DNA of 60,000 nt from Nematostella vectensis. Taxonomy: Eukaryota; Cnidaria; Anthozoa; Actiniaria; Edwardsiidae. The translations under genes and the position numbers were made by a program. Below are positions 39,001 to 51,179 of the stretch, in pieces. The notes beneath the pieces were generated by a model. It ran no database searches, was not told the origin of the DNA, and saw nothing but the letters and a program-made list of their open reading frames with translations. The stretch spans positions 6,680,203 through 6,740,202 of the forward strand of contig NC_064037.1 in the NCBI RefSeq assembly GCF_932526225.1, in the 5' to 3' direction. The first letter of the stretch is position 1, and each line of letters starts with the position of its first letter.

Positions 39001-40088
39001 CTTATTCATTTACGAACATTTTACAATAATTTTTATATAGTAGATACCACATGGAAAATAACAATATGATGAAAAAGGGAGAATAGATATAAAAAAATCT
39101 ATATATATTTACAATAATTTTTATATAGTAGGTACCAAATGAAAAATAACTGTTTTAAAACCTATAACGATTAATGCAATATGATGAGAAAAGGGAGAAT
39201 AGATATAAAATATATATATATATGTGCGTGTGTTAGAGGAAGAGATAAAGTTTGACAAGTCACATAATGCACGTCAAGCCTGTTTAGAAAGGAGCGTCTT
39301 GTTTCCTCTCTCGTCAGGTGCGGAAAGGTTTAATATGAAAGGAACTTAAATAGCTAATTACAGAAGACCCAACACGAATTTGGCCAAATTCCTATTGAAT
39401 ATATTCCCAATATATATTCCTAAATCGAGTGCGATTAATCGGAGCGTGTGTCAGCCTTCCGACTTGTTTGTCGAATCTGCCAATATACATAGTAGGGGAA
39501 TGATGACGAAACACGGCAAACTTAAAATTTGAAAGAAAAAAAAGAAATAACATATTACATTAAAAACAAAGCTAAATTAGATTGCGGAAGAAGGGAACTT
39601 GAAAACCCATAAACGTAAGAACTTATTGACATAAAACCGGATCTCGTATCTCCCAAAGTTGTATTTCTTTTATCTCAATTTATTTGATTGACTATTGAAG
39701 CGGACACGTTTATAGGAGGTACTATTTATTTTCAATTTAGGTTGAACAAAAAAGAAACAAGCGTACTATTACAATTTTTGGTGCAATTTTGTTTTATCAA
39801 TTTGACGGCTTCGTGACTGTCAAAATTTTTCGTGACTGGCAAAATAATACGCGCGCTCTAAGCCAATCACGATCCAGATAGTGAATTCAATGTATGATGA
39901 TAAAGCTAAAAAAATAGCTCTAGTTCGATTTACGCGCAAATGGGTACAAACAATAAACTAAAGTCGAGGCTCTCATCTTAAATTTCAATAAATGTGTTAG
40001 AGTTTTTAAGGATGAATAAAAGCAGCGATGCTTTTGTCCTGTGAACATTGGCGGGTACAAGGTTCGTACATCGAGCCAGGGCTAAAAT
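36060..40088. other. gene-free AT-rich region
   Basis: No coding exon recognised. The region includes a duplicated AT-rich segment at 39005-39225 (ttacaataatttttatatag twice, with 'aaagggagaatagatataaa'). It also holds a block at about 38540-38760 with repeated 'gctatcccttagggt' and the 'accacacccaatttgc' motif shared with 9480-9570. The remainder shows no structure that I can support. Confidence 0.5.
38540..38760. repeat. dispersed repeat with 'tatcccttaggg' and 'accacaccca' motifs
   Basis: Three to four copies of 'ctatcccttaggg' are interleaved with 'gttaaaa' and a segment 'accacacccaatttgctatc' followed by 'acacccaaagtgctatccct'. The last part matches 9480-9570. The family is unidentified; it may be a satellite-like transposon tail. 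Confidence 0.5.
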
Positions 40089-42076
40089 TCCCTGCTAGCA
40101 GAGGCCTGTACAGGACCCGAAATGATCCCAGGACCCGAAACGATCCCAGGACCCGAAATGATCCCCAAAAGTACCCCAAATGATCCTGGGACCCGAAACG
40201 ATACCGAGGAGTCCCCGAAATTAACCCCAAGGAATTGCGGTAATGGACAAAGGGAAAGCAGAAGAAATACTTGCAATTCTTGAAGCACAATTAAGGGTTA
40301 ACAGCGACTCAATTTCTAAACAACGTGACTTAAAAATATTAAATTCCAATACAATACTTCTATTTATTACATTGCCCGGCGTTAAACACATAAACAGAGT
40401 CCAAAACAAATACACAACTTTCAATTGCTACTGAAAGGAATACAGCATAAACATAGCACAGCTTTGCTCAGATCAACCAAACTCTCGACCTTCCATCACA
40501 CTCTAAACATTTTGCTGTTCCGACACATGACTCTCATTTCCGGTAAACATCACCCCTAAAAATTAACAATTTGACAACCAAACATGTATTTCACCACGAA
40601 ATTCTTGTTTACACGAGCGAATATTTACCGACACATATTTAGGCAGCCGGTTTGGCCGAGAAGATGGAAGACAAAAGCACACTGAGTAATACACTCGAAC
40701 AACCAACCCATCTACTACCGATGCAAAATATTAAGAGGATGTGGCATTTGTTGAAAGCAATATTATGTGAGTTTTAAATTTCCTCATGTAGTCGTGCGTA
40801 CACCCCGGCATGATCTCATGATAGGATAGGTCTTTCATTCGCCGAATAAAAACATGCAAAAAAATAACCTTAACCCATTTCGCTTCCTATGAAAAGCAGC
40901 ATGTCCTATCCTTTCTTTTTGGCTTTTTATGTAAAAATGATTTATCCACACCGTGTTCTTCAAATTACTATCACAGGAATTGTTAGTTGACCCCAATTTC
41001 TGACTCAACCACTGTATTTCCCCCGCAGTCGTATATTAATATCTTAATACTATAGCTTTAGTTAATATAAATTTTCTTTTAATAACATAAATAAAGCTAA
41101 ATGTTTCAAATGTTTTTAAAACTGAAAGCCAATCCTTACACATTCCTTTTGTTGTCCATTACTGCAATTCCTTGAGGTTCATTTCGGGGACTCTTGGGGA
41201 TCGTTTCGGGTCCCGGGATCAGTTGGGGAACTTTTGGGGATCGTTTCGGGTCCTGGGATCGTTTCGGGTCCTGGGATCATTCCGGGTCCTGTACAGGCCT
41301 CTTTTCTCTGTATTTCGCTGGGCTGGAGTTCGCGAGGAAAAGATACCTCTGCCATGGGTCGCAAGTTTGTTTGATCAAACCGCCGTCCACGATCGTGGAC
41401 GAGATCCAGAGCGCATGCTCCGTTCATTAATTACTAGACAAGTTTTGAGCTCACAATGACTAGCGCATGCGTGAAGGGTTTATCCGCTGTGGGATAATAA
41501 GCCCGCATTCGAAACGGCGTCCTCCGTAGAAATATCACTCGACGAATTATAAAAGAAGCCATTTAACGCCTTGTCTTCATTCAGATTTTTCTCTCTTTTG
41601 ACTTACGAGTCAATCTACCGTTTACAGCCTTTGTATATTCTTCTGGAATTAGCTAATCTAAGTTTACCAAAAAGTTTTGTAACATTTTCTTCGAGTCCAA
41701 CTGTGCGATATTTACATTGAAGAAACTCGCCTGCACAGATGTCTTTCAGATGATTTATTCCACAAACAAGACAAAACTCGTCTTTGCTGCGTTTGCTGTT
41801 CAATATTTTTAGTGGCGTTTTAGGTGATTGAAATTGAACAGTTGTTTTCTTTTTTCGGAGAGGAGAACTAACCGGGAGTTTGATTCATAATTTGCGACAA
41901 AAAATAGCATATTGACAGCTTTCGCGCGATGGTACGGGTTTTGGCACGTCATGCGGTCGCTTATTAACGCTCACGCATGCGCAACGAAAACAGTTTCGAC
42001 CCATGGCAGAGGTCTCTTTTCCTCGCGAACGCCAGCACAGCGAAATACAGAGAAAAGAGGCCTCTGCTAGCAGGGA
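40089..42076. mobile_element. 1988-bp DNA transposon with perfect 11-bp target duplication
   Basis: Both ends carry the inverted repeat 'tccctgctagcagaggcct'. Immediately outside, 'agggctaaaat' occurs at 40078-40088 and again at 42077-42087, an exact 11-bp target site duplication. A duplication of 9-11 bp suggests a Mutator-like element, but no transposase was recognised, so it is probably non-autonomous. A second inverted pair (41296-41370 against about 41999-42060, with 'cgctgggctggagttcgcga') extends its terminal repeats. Another element is inserted in the left terminal repeat. Confidence 0.85.
40108..41294. mobile_element. nested transposon inserted in the 40089-42076 element
   Basis: Long inverted termini start 'gtacaggacccgaaatgatc' and end with the complement 'gatcattccgggtcctgtac'. 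They contain several tandem 'ggacccgaaacgatccc' sub-repeats and extend about 140 bp to 'aattgcggtaatggacaa' and 'ttgtccattactgcaatt'. AGGCCT is present on both sides (40102-40107 and 41295-41300), consistent with a 6-bp target duplication. It has no recognisable protein. Confidence 0.8.
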
Positions 42077-42087
42077 AGGGCTAAAAT

Positions 42088-43125
42088 GAACATTCTAGAA
42101 AGACGGGCAAGGTCTTTTGGGTTCATATTCAACAAAATACCGCCATTTAATTTACCCAGGATGCCAATCACGCCGCCATTTGATGATTCCGCAAAATGGA
42201 TCATTTTCCAGATAACTGGGGTTCCTGTGGAATTTAGCTTAGCTTGTAAACTTTTAATCAATTGGTTATTCGCGTGTTTTTTTGTATATTGAAGGTGGTG
42301 TACACAACGAGTGACATCTTTTAACTTCGCTCCTATCGTACGTCGCGCCTAGGGCTTATTCTTCATTCTAAGTGCAAAAAAAAAAAATGTTTGAACACCA
42401 AAAAAGTGTCCAAATAATACTGATGTTACTGGATTCATAAATAAAGGAAAAATCGCACATTTCTGGTCGATAATGGATTTAAGACTGTGGAATAAATAAA
42501 CGCAACCCCTGGGCCTATACGCTCAATCAAGCATCAACTCATAGTAACCCGAGTAATCTATCACCATACATGCTGGCCATAGGGCTGTTAGCAAAACGGC
42601 CAAACTTTCGCAATTCGCCGGCAATCCTCGACGCTGTTTGCACAGGGCTAACGTAACATGGCATTCTTTTGTTATCTCTGGCAAACAATTTCCGAAGTGT
42701 TTAACAAGGAAAAGCTTTTTTTTCCAGATCGTGGTCGCAGAGTCGCATGTATTATGATTAAACATCGGTTCTCTTATTCGGCCCATTTATCGAAGTTTCT
42801 TTTACCCGATTCGATTGTGATCAAAATCCTCACTCTAGGAGGAGCTTAGTTCTGCTGGGTTGGCAATCTGATTACCTATTCAATTGGGTTGGCGATCTGA
42901 TTACCTATTTAATATTTGTTTTTCTAAAGTTACCTTTTTACTTTTCCTACCTGCCACCTTAGTTTCATGGCGAAGGACATTCATTTTGCATCCTTTAAAC
43001 CTTTTCAAAGCTTTCCTTTTGTTATCGTTAATTTTACCGATAGTTAATGTTAGGGACGGGGGGTGGGGTACTTTGGGCATGGCCCTCTATATTTCCTTAA
43101 TTTGTCTGTATTGTGCCCCCCAAAA
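42088..43125. other. gene-free region, possible broken ORF next to the transposon
   Basis: On the minus strand at about 42087-42230 there is an open stretch (SSNGGVIGILGKLNGG, NMNPKDLARLSRMF) preceded by an acceptor-like 'aaattccacag'. It runs into the transposon insertion at 42087, and a further open stretch ending at a stop lies on the other side (40006-40078). I cannot identify a gene. The rest is unstructured. Confidence 0.3.
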
Positions 43126-43465
43126 GGGACTTTAAGATACGAGTACGGCTACGGCGACGGTAGAAAACAATGGAATTAATTTGAGAATTGAAAGGCTGCA
43201 CGTGAAAATGCGTTCTGTCTGATACCGTTCTCAGCCAAAACACGACGTGAAAGTTTTACGGTTGGCAACTACGTGGTCGGTTGGAGCATAAATTCACTTT
43301 TTAATGTTTCCTATCCTAGAAAGAAGCTTGCGGTTAATTTCTGTTAGTTCCTGAATATAAAGTCCAGGTAATTTCGAAACTATTGTGGAATTTGTCGCCA
43401 AGCGTTAAAGTGTTATCTCGGTCACTCCATTCTAGCCGTAGCCGTTGTCGCATCTTAAAGTCCCT
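43126..43465. mobile_element. MITE with 'gggactttaagat' ends
   Basis: Inverted ends 'gggactttaagatacgagta' and the complement of 'gttgtcgcatcttaaagtccc' continue through 'cggctacgg', giving imperfect terminal repeats of about 45 bp around a 340-bp non-coding body. Superfamily not determined. Confidence 0.75.
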
Positions 43466-45339
43466 AATATTTCCATGCCTGCTACAGCCTTGTAAGCTGA
43501 TGTCACTGTCTACATTGTCAAGTACTGTCCAATCACTGCATACGTGGCAGGACTTTTTACTCAAATCAGCCCACTCCTTTTACTATAAGTAGAGCAACAT
43601 TGTAAATACTTCATTTGCTCTCGTGCTTGTCAGAGAAGTGTAGAAGCCTGCTCATAAGGCCTAACAGAATTGGCTAGATTACCTCATTGACTACTTGTTA
43701 TAGGATTAAACAATCCTGGTAAAAGACCTGCCATAGAACGTGAACTTTCAGACAAATATTTTTAGGATATATTCTGGTTGAGGGCTCGTAACAGGAAAAA
43801 TCGGGCTAGCTAGCATTTTACCAATCCGTGTATCTATTTTTCCATTCATGAATGTAATTATTAAATCTATTTGTTTGCTTGTTTGTTTAAATCTTCTTAG
43901 AGAAAATCCTGTTCACTTTATTCCATCTTTATTAACTTAATGCATGACATCATCTGCTGTGGCCAAACGTAATTAAAATTTAATAATCTTCTCCCTGTCC
44001 AACAAAAAAGCTCAAAGAAAATTATACGCACGGAGAAGAGGGAGAATCAGTTTGTGGATGCGGGCATACTGAGCAAAGGGAATATCTGCTGTGATTATGC
44101 AGCCCTGTGGTTAGCCTGATTCTAATGAGACGTGCGCGCCCCCTAAGGGAAAAAAAACATTCAGGTTTCCGTAATTATCAATTAGAATTTACGGATATTG
44201 CTCCACGCAAGTCGGGGAGAAAGTCAGAGCCCTTGCGTTTCTTAGAAGTCATCGATGATTGTGATGTCAGTAGCGTCTGCAACATGAAGGGAACAGATGT
44301 TACTCTTTATTGCACTGATTTAAATTTCAAAAAGCAGGTATGGGAAGAGATGTAGTGTTTTTATCCTGACTTATACCTCACGATCTACAATCTTATGACT
44401 GCACTACGTCTAGAGCAAAAAACCTATCAGATTTATCGGATTGTGGATAAAATTGTTTTGTATCGAAATCCAAATGACCCCTGTCTGGGCTCCGCTGCTC
44501 GTCTATCGAAAACGATTGACTTGGTTTTACAAAAAAAAAATACATTTGGTTTACCTACACTTTACTTTTTTCCCTAAAGAAATCTTCTTGAAATGCTTAT
44601 TTTGGAATAAAAATTGTTTCTTTTCTCTAAATTAGAAAGATCAATAATAACATATTGAGAATAAAAACGCAATAAAATGAGGAATAAAATAAAAATATGA
44701 AAAACACAATTCGTTTAACGCCGCATCTGGCGTAAAATGGCGTTAAAACTTAAACAAATGCAATAAAAAATCCGAAAATCTGCCTTGCTTTCAAATATTT
44801 TTTTTCTTCATGTCAATCATAAAATTAGCCTACTCCAAGTATTTTAAAAGCTCGTCTAGGTATCTATAACCAGCACTTCTCTTGTTTTGAATGTTATGTG
44901 GTGATTTAGCGTAGAGACAAAAAGGGTCGCTGTTGCGGATTCTATAAAAAAAAAAAATTAAGAAAGTGGCTTTTATCATTTTCTTTTTCTTTTACGGCGC
45001 CATTATTACAGTAAAGGCGCACTTATAAAAGCGCCGTTTGAAAGTAGCGTCTGGTTAAGCCTTCAAAAAAAGGAGAATAGTTAAGCCTCAGGGTTATTAG
45101 GAACTAGCCAACTCTATAACCTTCATACTCTAACAAGAAACAAAACCACCGCCTTCCATTAAAGTTGCGCATTATTTCTAGTCAGTTCCAGGCTGCATTA
45201 CCGAACACGCCTGGTAGCGAGCAGTTACAAAAGAAAAATAATTTTGGGTCGTCTAGCAAATTCTTATTCGCTTCTTGTTTATTCTCTTTCCAGAATCATC
45301 AGTTCAGAATAACACTTGTAAAACTCGTGAGTAAAATCT
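43466..45339. other. gene-free AT-rich region
   Basis: Several short reading frames occur (for example 44107-44355 on the plus strand) but none shows a family motif, and composition is like the surroundings. No RNA gene or repeat array was seen. Confidence 0.45.
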
Positions 45340-46400
45340 GCGGAACTCGTACACACCACACGCCCTGTATTACACTTCTTATAATATGTACACACCCAGT
45401 AAACACAATACACCTTACACATAACACACCTGGCACAAACTATGCAACATATACACATCACACAACCTGTACACACGGCACACCATGTACACAATCTTTC
45501 ACTTAAGGTAATCCCCTTGAATTCAACTGCGCACCTTTTCTGCGCGTAGTGGCGCGCGCTGTTTGTTCGAATTTTCCGGTATTAAGTTCGCGCGCGCGCG
45601 CTACAGTTGTACAAGAAAACAAAGCAAAAGGATCGCTTTGACAGAAAAACGAAGTCGGTTACCCCCTATTTTTTTATTTGCTCAAATAGTTAAATATACA
45701 CGGAAAAATGATATACTGAATGAGAAAAAAAGTTGGGTTAGTTGTAGAAGTTTTTTTTTCTTAAAAGCCGTAAAAATACTTCAAAATGGCGCTTTTCGCC
45801 GTAATAGTGGCGAAAACAGTGTCTTTTAGTGCGATCTCTTAAATGTGATTTGTTTTGAACGTTAGCTACTACGGGTTATTGTTTGGGAGATCGGATTTTG
45901 GTAGCTCGACAAACAGAACTTATATTTCTAAAGACTATAGGCACTCTTTTTGAAAACTAAAAGTTGGGATTTTTCCTCGCGCGATCAGTAAAAACGCTAC
46001 GCCCCTCTGTTGTGAAAACGAGGTTGGTAACCACATTTTTTTTTTTAACTTTTTTTGAAAGCCCTCAACTTCAAGATTGTTTATGCCAAGTTTAAAAAAA
46101 TTCTGGATTGTGGAACTATTTCAAAGGAATTACATTAAGCCTCATGTCTAAGCCAGCTCATACAGTAAACACGGCACGTACGAATCTTTCACTTAAAGCT
46201 TTCACTAAGCCTTCGTATACCGTGTAAACACGGCGCTTTCAATCTTTTTAATTAGGCCTCATGTCATATCCTTCCCATACCATAAACACGGCAACCCAAT
46301 CTTTCATTCACGTTTCATATTTCAGCCTCCGTATAAACAAGGCACGTACCAATCTATCACTTACGTTTCATAGCCTCTGCATACCATGTAAACACCTTAC
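45340..46400. repeat. degenerate 'acacggcac...aatctttcactta' repeat region
   Basis: The block starts with a CA-rich low-complexity stretch (45345-45490, cacacca, acacacc). The motif 'acacggcacgtacgaatctt' followed by 'tcacttaaagctt' recurs in at least five diverged copies between 46160 and 46400, with an earlier copy at about 45475-45505. A run of 'gcgcgcgcgcgc' lies at about 45589-45602. No coding sequence was recognised. Confidence 0.5.
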
Positions 46401-49194
46401 ATACCTGTTATGTCAGCGGTCTGCTTGATCTATTCGCTTTGTTTTCCGACAAAATAACCAATTCAATAGATAACGATTATTCTGTTGTAAAAACCGTGTT
46501 TCTTGTCTGATGCCATAAAGATATAACAAGAATTGGCAAATGCTTTTATCCTCCAAAATTCCCTAATGTTTCGTCTGTGTCTCTACCTGCTCTATTCACT
46601 AACTTCTCCGACATCGATAACGATAACGATTATGTTGTATAAAGCCGTATTCACCGTCTGATGCTATAAAAACATCAAATTAAGGCTCAGCGTCTCGACA
46701 ACGCACATACACTAGACTCCATTTGTGATAAAAATCAGGCAAAATTTATGTATTTCTCATTTTAATAACGGCGTAAATTTTTTTTTGGCAATCCCTTTTT
46801 TCGACAACCAACAATCAGGTCTACTGATAAAAGATACTTCGGATAGAGTACTAAATTTCTAATTGCCAGCTTTTAAAAAGTTTCAGTATTAGGCTAAGCC
46901 ACATAATTTTCTATAAAAAAAAAACTAGACAAAATACCATATAATCGGGAATTCACGAAATGCTTAGTGGCATCTGCCGCTCCCACGGACCCCCCCCCCC
47001 CCCTCTTCCTACAGTTGGGTATAATGAGCAAAAGGCCGATGTACGAGTCACGTGGTAAAAAAGGGCCTAAAAAACACTGCATGTGGAGGGTGTTGTTGTC
47101 AGATTACTACAGCTGTGTGAATTAGTGTTTCAACCGTCTATACATTGGGAAGAGTAGAGACAGGGAGGATCAAAAGGTAACCGAGTCTTTAAAGCTGAAC
47201 TAGGACATATCACAATAACAACAACTATAGGTTGAGTATAAACACAAAATTTGTTGTGTTTGATAGCGGAAACTGCGTTTAAAACGTGATAAAAGCATTT
47301 AAGCATTTAAAACGGTGATACAGATAGAGGGAGCCCTCTTCACACGAAAACACCCAAACGGTAGCCAACTTTTTAATGTTGAACAAGGATATTACAATAA
47401 CTCGGTCAAATATAAGCGACGCATGAAAATAATTAGCTAGAAAACTGACATGTAACTTAAGGGTTCATCGAAATGACGACATGTATTCCATATAATACAA
47501 CAATAGTATAAAAAAGCAATATTTTGTTCTATGGTGGGTGGATATTAACCCTTCATCCATCACTACATATCACAACACAATATTCAAAAATACTAACAAG
47601 CTTCGAATTCAGTCCTTAAACTTTTTGAATGAATATTAGTGATAGTCTTCACCATTCTACCAATTTCGCAGATACGATCATGATTAGGGGGAACCAAAAA
47701 GCAAGATTCAATTTCAAAGTTTTTTTTATAACAAATAGGGCCAATATTGTATTATACAAAATTTAACAAACATACATCACTCTAATAGTAGGGATTACAA
47801 ATTGGTCCATATAAGAGAGTTATATCATAGCCAACAGATATAACGCATCATCAATTTTGTTGTACTTGAAAATACACCATACTGCCTAAATGGTGATATC
47901 GATAATTCGTGCTTCCATTTAAAAACATGTATGTACTACAACATTTATCTTTTCTTATCCATTTATCCTCTTTATTAAACTTTTATCGAACGTTTAAAAT
48001 TTGGTTAGATAAAAATCAATCATTACCACTTTTATACTAATAAACGTTCGCGACTACTGGCTTGGTATAGTAAGCTCAAGGCAAATGACGAAAATCTCCT
48101 TTGAAATTGAGAAGAGAAAACTTTTCGGGTGATGTTGCTAGATGCGCAAATTAACGTCTTGGAATGCCTTGGAATGAAGAAGCCCACAAAATTTGTTATA
48201 GATAGACTTTTCATAAACTTTAAAACATTTATAATGCATATTATTCAAATGTAACTTATAAATAATAATGAAATGCTATAAACGCGATAATCCAGTCAGT
48301 ACTTCGCTTTTATTGCTAGTTAACCAAAATGCATTCCGCACTCTTACCGAATCATATAATGTGTTCAAGATTACTTTATCACGGCGCCTATACGACAAAC
48401 CCCGGCCATACTCTATCATGATATACGGCCATGCGAGATATTCGTTATTTGTGGAATCACATTAGAAATAAGAAAAAAAAAACATTTTGATGATATTTTG
48501 CATTTTTAACGTTTGATCTTTTTCATTATATTATGGCTTTTACCTGAGAGAAACTGGGATCAATCATTGTAAACAGCTCGCGTTATCTAGAGTCCTTATA
48601 CTAAATAATTACTCTTCGAAATAAACATCGCTTAAAACTAAGACCGCAGGAACATTTCATAGCTTTAAGGCTATCGAAATTCAAGAAGGCAATATTCTTT
48701 GGATTTGCCGACCTCTTGCAATGCTTAAGTAGTGTGAACGTCTAACCAGTTCTACTAAAGATAAAGAATCTCTTTTTACGAAGCCGTTATTCTATATTTT
48801 GGATTTAGCGTAATAGAAAAACAGAACAACTTGCGACAATACATAAAAATAGGGAATGTGGGATTGAGTTGAGATTTGTGAGATTGAGTTGAGATTTTGC
48901 TCATTAATAATGACGGCCTTTTCCATGAGAAACGATCCACTTTGTACTAAAGAGTTCGCATGGCGGCCGCGAGGGTAAAACAAACGATATAGCTACCAAA
49001 GGCGAATTAGATTAATTGAGTTTTTCATTGAGATAAGTCCAACTTATCTTCAATTGACAAGTGAAACTTAAGCGATACTGATCCGAAAAGCTAAATTGTC
49101 GCATGCAATTAATTAACTTATCGGGGCTTGCGCCAGACGTTCGGTAGATAATTGCTAGCCGGCTCTTCGTTCGTTTGTTTTTCATGTTCTAGTC
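46401..49194. other. gene-free AT-rich region
   Basis: It holds a diverged duplicate pair at 46430-46540 and 46580-46690 ('gataacgattattctgttgt', 'gtctgatgccataaa') and a poly(C) run near 46990-47003. I see no coding exon, array or RNA gene in the remainder. Confidence 0.45.
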
Positions 49195-49845
49195 AGGGGC
49201 GAATACAGAGGGGGTGGATTGGGTGGATATCCACCCCCCCCCCTCTTTTTGAGTAAAAAAATGCTTGTTTGATGAAAATAAATGCCTTCGCCTGCTTGTC
49301 TTTGCATAAATAAGAAATTGTTTAAATATTCTTAGAATTATTGCTTTAATATTCTTAGAAACATTGTTTAAATATTTTTAGAAACATTATTTTAATATTT
49401 TTAGAAACATTGCTTAAATATTCTTAGAAACATTGCTTAAATATTCTTAGAAACATTGCTTAAATATTCTTAGAAACATTACTTAAATATTCTTAGAAAC
49501 ATTGCTTAAATATTCTTAGAAACATTGTTTAATATTCTTAGAAACATTGTTTAAATATTCTTAGAAACATTGCTTAAATATTCTTAGAAACATTGTTTAA
49601 ATATTCTTAGAAACATTGCTTAAATATTCTTAGAAACATTGTTTAAATATTCTTAGAAACATTGCTTAAATATTCTTTGAAGACCAGGCATGTTAAAAAA
49701 TAGTGGCAGAGCTAGGGGCAGTTCCGTGGGTTCAATAGAACTGCCCTTTTGAGGCAAAACGATGCTTTTACTTGGGGACTTTAAGTCACAGGTTTTATAA
49801 ATTGAAACACCCTTTGAACAATCCTGAATCCGCCGCTGTATACTA
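49195..49845. mobile_element. probable non-autonomous transposon with internal 24-bp satellite
   Basis: The left end 'caggggcgaatacagagg' and the reverse complement of the right end (from 'cctgaatccgccgctgta') match imperfectly, of the 'caggggcggattcag' type common in animal DNA transposons. The interior carries a tandem array (49318-49678). No transposase. The ends are diverged, so limits are approximate. It lies within about 70 bp of the GPCR's coding exon. Confidence 0.5.
49318..49678. repeat. 23-24-bp minisatellite
   Basis: About 15 units of 'cttagaaacattgcttaaat' plus 'att', with t/c variants (attgtttaaat). It is embedded in the probable transposon at 49195-49845. Confidence 0.93.
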
Positions 49846-49913
49846 AGAATAATTAGTTCAACGTTTAATGAGTGTTATCTAAAACCTCTCTGCTTTCATT
49901 TCAGGTTTAAGTG

Positions 49914-51077
49914 ATGATTTCAGAAAACTTCACGACGCTTCCCATTCCACTCCAGTACTCCGAGCCCAACGGACTGCGCTACTTCCGTCTCTTCTTATTC
50001 GGACTCATCACTGTCGGCTCGTTGCTTGGCAACACAATCGTAGTCAGGTCAATCACTTCCATCGCGTATCGCAAGCCCTTCACCTACCACATGGTCACGT
50101 GTCTTGCCACCGCAGAACTGGTCAGCAGTCTCTTGCTGCCTTTTATTCTTATTTACGAAGAGGCACAGACTTGGCCTTTCGGAGAGACCATGTGCCATCT
50201 CGTGAGCCCTGGCCAAATAACCGCTGGCCTTGTGGTCACGTGGTCTCTTGCGATAATATCGATCCATAGATATCGCTCATTGGCTAACTATCAGCAATTC
50301 GTGTTTGGGAGATTTCAGAACTGGGTCATCGGTCTGATGTGGGCCAGTGCGACTCTCATTACATTCCCGTCATATCTGTACTCCACGCTTGTCAAATCTC
50401 CTTACGACAATGTGAAATACTGGTGCCTTGTGATGTTTGAGGGAGACACACTCAAAACGTTTCCCTCGCAATCTTACATGACTTATTTGCTATTCCGCTT
50501 CGCCGTCACCTATATAATCCCCGTTCTTACAATGTTAACATCGTATGGGTCGATAGGGCTAAAACTCAAGTACCATATGTCGGCAAACCATTGCTGTGAG
50601 TCGCAGCAAACGGTTCATACCTCGGTAAGCGGCTTCGAGCTCGCAGCAGTCAACAAGACCGAGACGTCACGCCCGGGAGATGACGTTACAGGAACAGAAA
50701 ACCCTGGCCAGCCAATGGAGGTGCACGACGGTGGTGTACCTCGGGGATCGAGTCAAGATGATGGGTCCCCGTTAGCGCGTGGTAAAGTGTTGATCGAACT
50801 TGAGCAGGACTTGTTGAGAATGATTTACGTCATTGTCTTGATATTCATCGTGTGTTATTTTCCGTATCAGCTGTTCTTTCTTTTGGAGTACTTCCAGGTT
50901 CTCTCCTTCACAAACTGGAAATATTTTGAAGTCACGCGGAAGTTCATATTCTTGACCACGTGTTTCCCCAGTGCGTTACACCCATTGTGTTACGGGACAA
51001 TGAGTAAGTTCTACGGGAAAGCTTTCTCTGCGATAATTCTATGCAAGAAAGATAGGCGGGTCACGCAACTCGCATAG
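49914..51077 (+). CDS. class A (rhodopsin-like) G protein-coupled receptor, orphan
   Basis: A 387-residue seven-helix receptor encoded by one coding exon. A 3' splice site (tttcag at 49904) and an in-frame stop lie just before the ATG, so an upstream non-coding exon is likely. Class A landmarks: Asn-glycosylation site NFT at residue 5; GN in helix 1 (Asn40); LATAE in helix 2, where Glu68 replaces the usual Asp; Cys94 and Cys171 for the extracellular disulfide; HRY (118-120) instead of DRY; Trp143 in helix 4; Pro203 in helix 5; a long third loop (about 223-296) rich in polar residues; FIVCYFPY in helix 6 (Tyr for the toggle Trp); and HPLCY in helix 7 instead of NPxxY. The ligand is unknown. 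The extracellular face and helix pattern fit the large lineage-specific peptide/amine-like receptor sets of cnidarians. The substituted motifs make G-protein coupling properties uncertain. Confidence 0.9.
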   Translation: MISENFTTLPIPLQYSEPNGLRYFRLFLFGLITVGSLLGNTIVVRSITSIAYRKPFTYHMVTCLATAELVSSLLLPFILIYEEAQTWPFGETMCHLVSPGQITAGLVVTWSLAIISIHRYRSLANYQQFVFGRFQNWVIGLMWASATLITFPSYLYSTLVKSPYDNVKYWCLVMFEGDTLKTFPSQSYMTYLLFRFAVTYIIPVLTMLTSYGSIGLKLKYHMSANHCCESQQTVHTSVSGFELAAVNKTETSRPGDDVTGTENPGQPMEVHDGGVPRGSSQDDGSPLARGKVLIELEQDLLRMIYVIVLIFIVCYFPYQLFFLLEYFQVLSFTNWKYFEVTRKFIFLTTCFPSALHPLCYGTMSKFYGKAFSAIILCKKDRRVTQLA

Positions 51078-51179
51078 GTACAGATGTGCAAGAGGACACG
51101 GCACGTCGTTGTTTAGAAGAGAAATCAATTGATAATTGGAACGAGGAAGTCACGTGACTAGATGATGTACAAACGAACC

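Noticed and set aside
44107-44355. 82-residue plus-strand ORF
   Set aside because: No family motif, no splice or promoter context, and similar in length to chance frames in the region.
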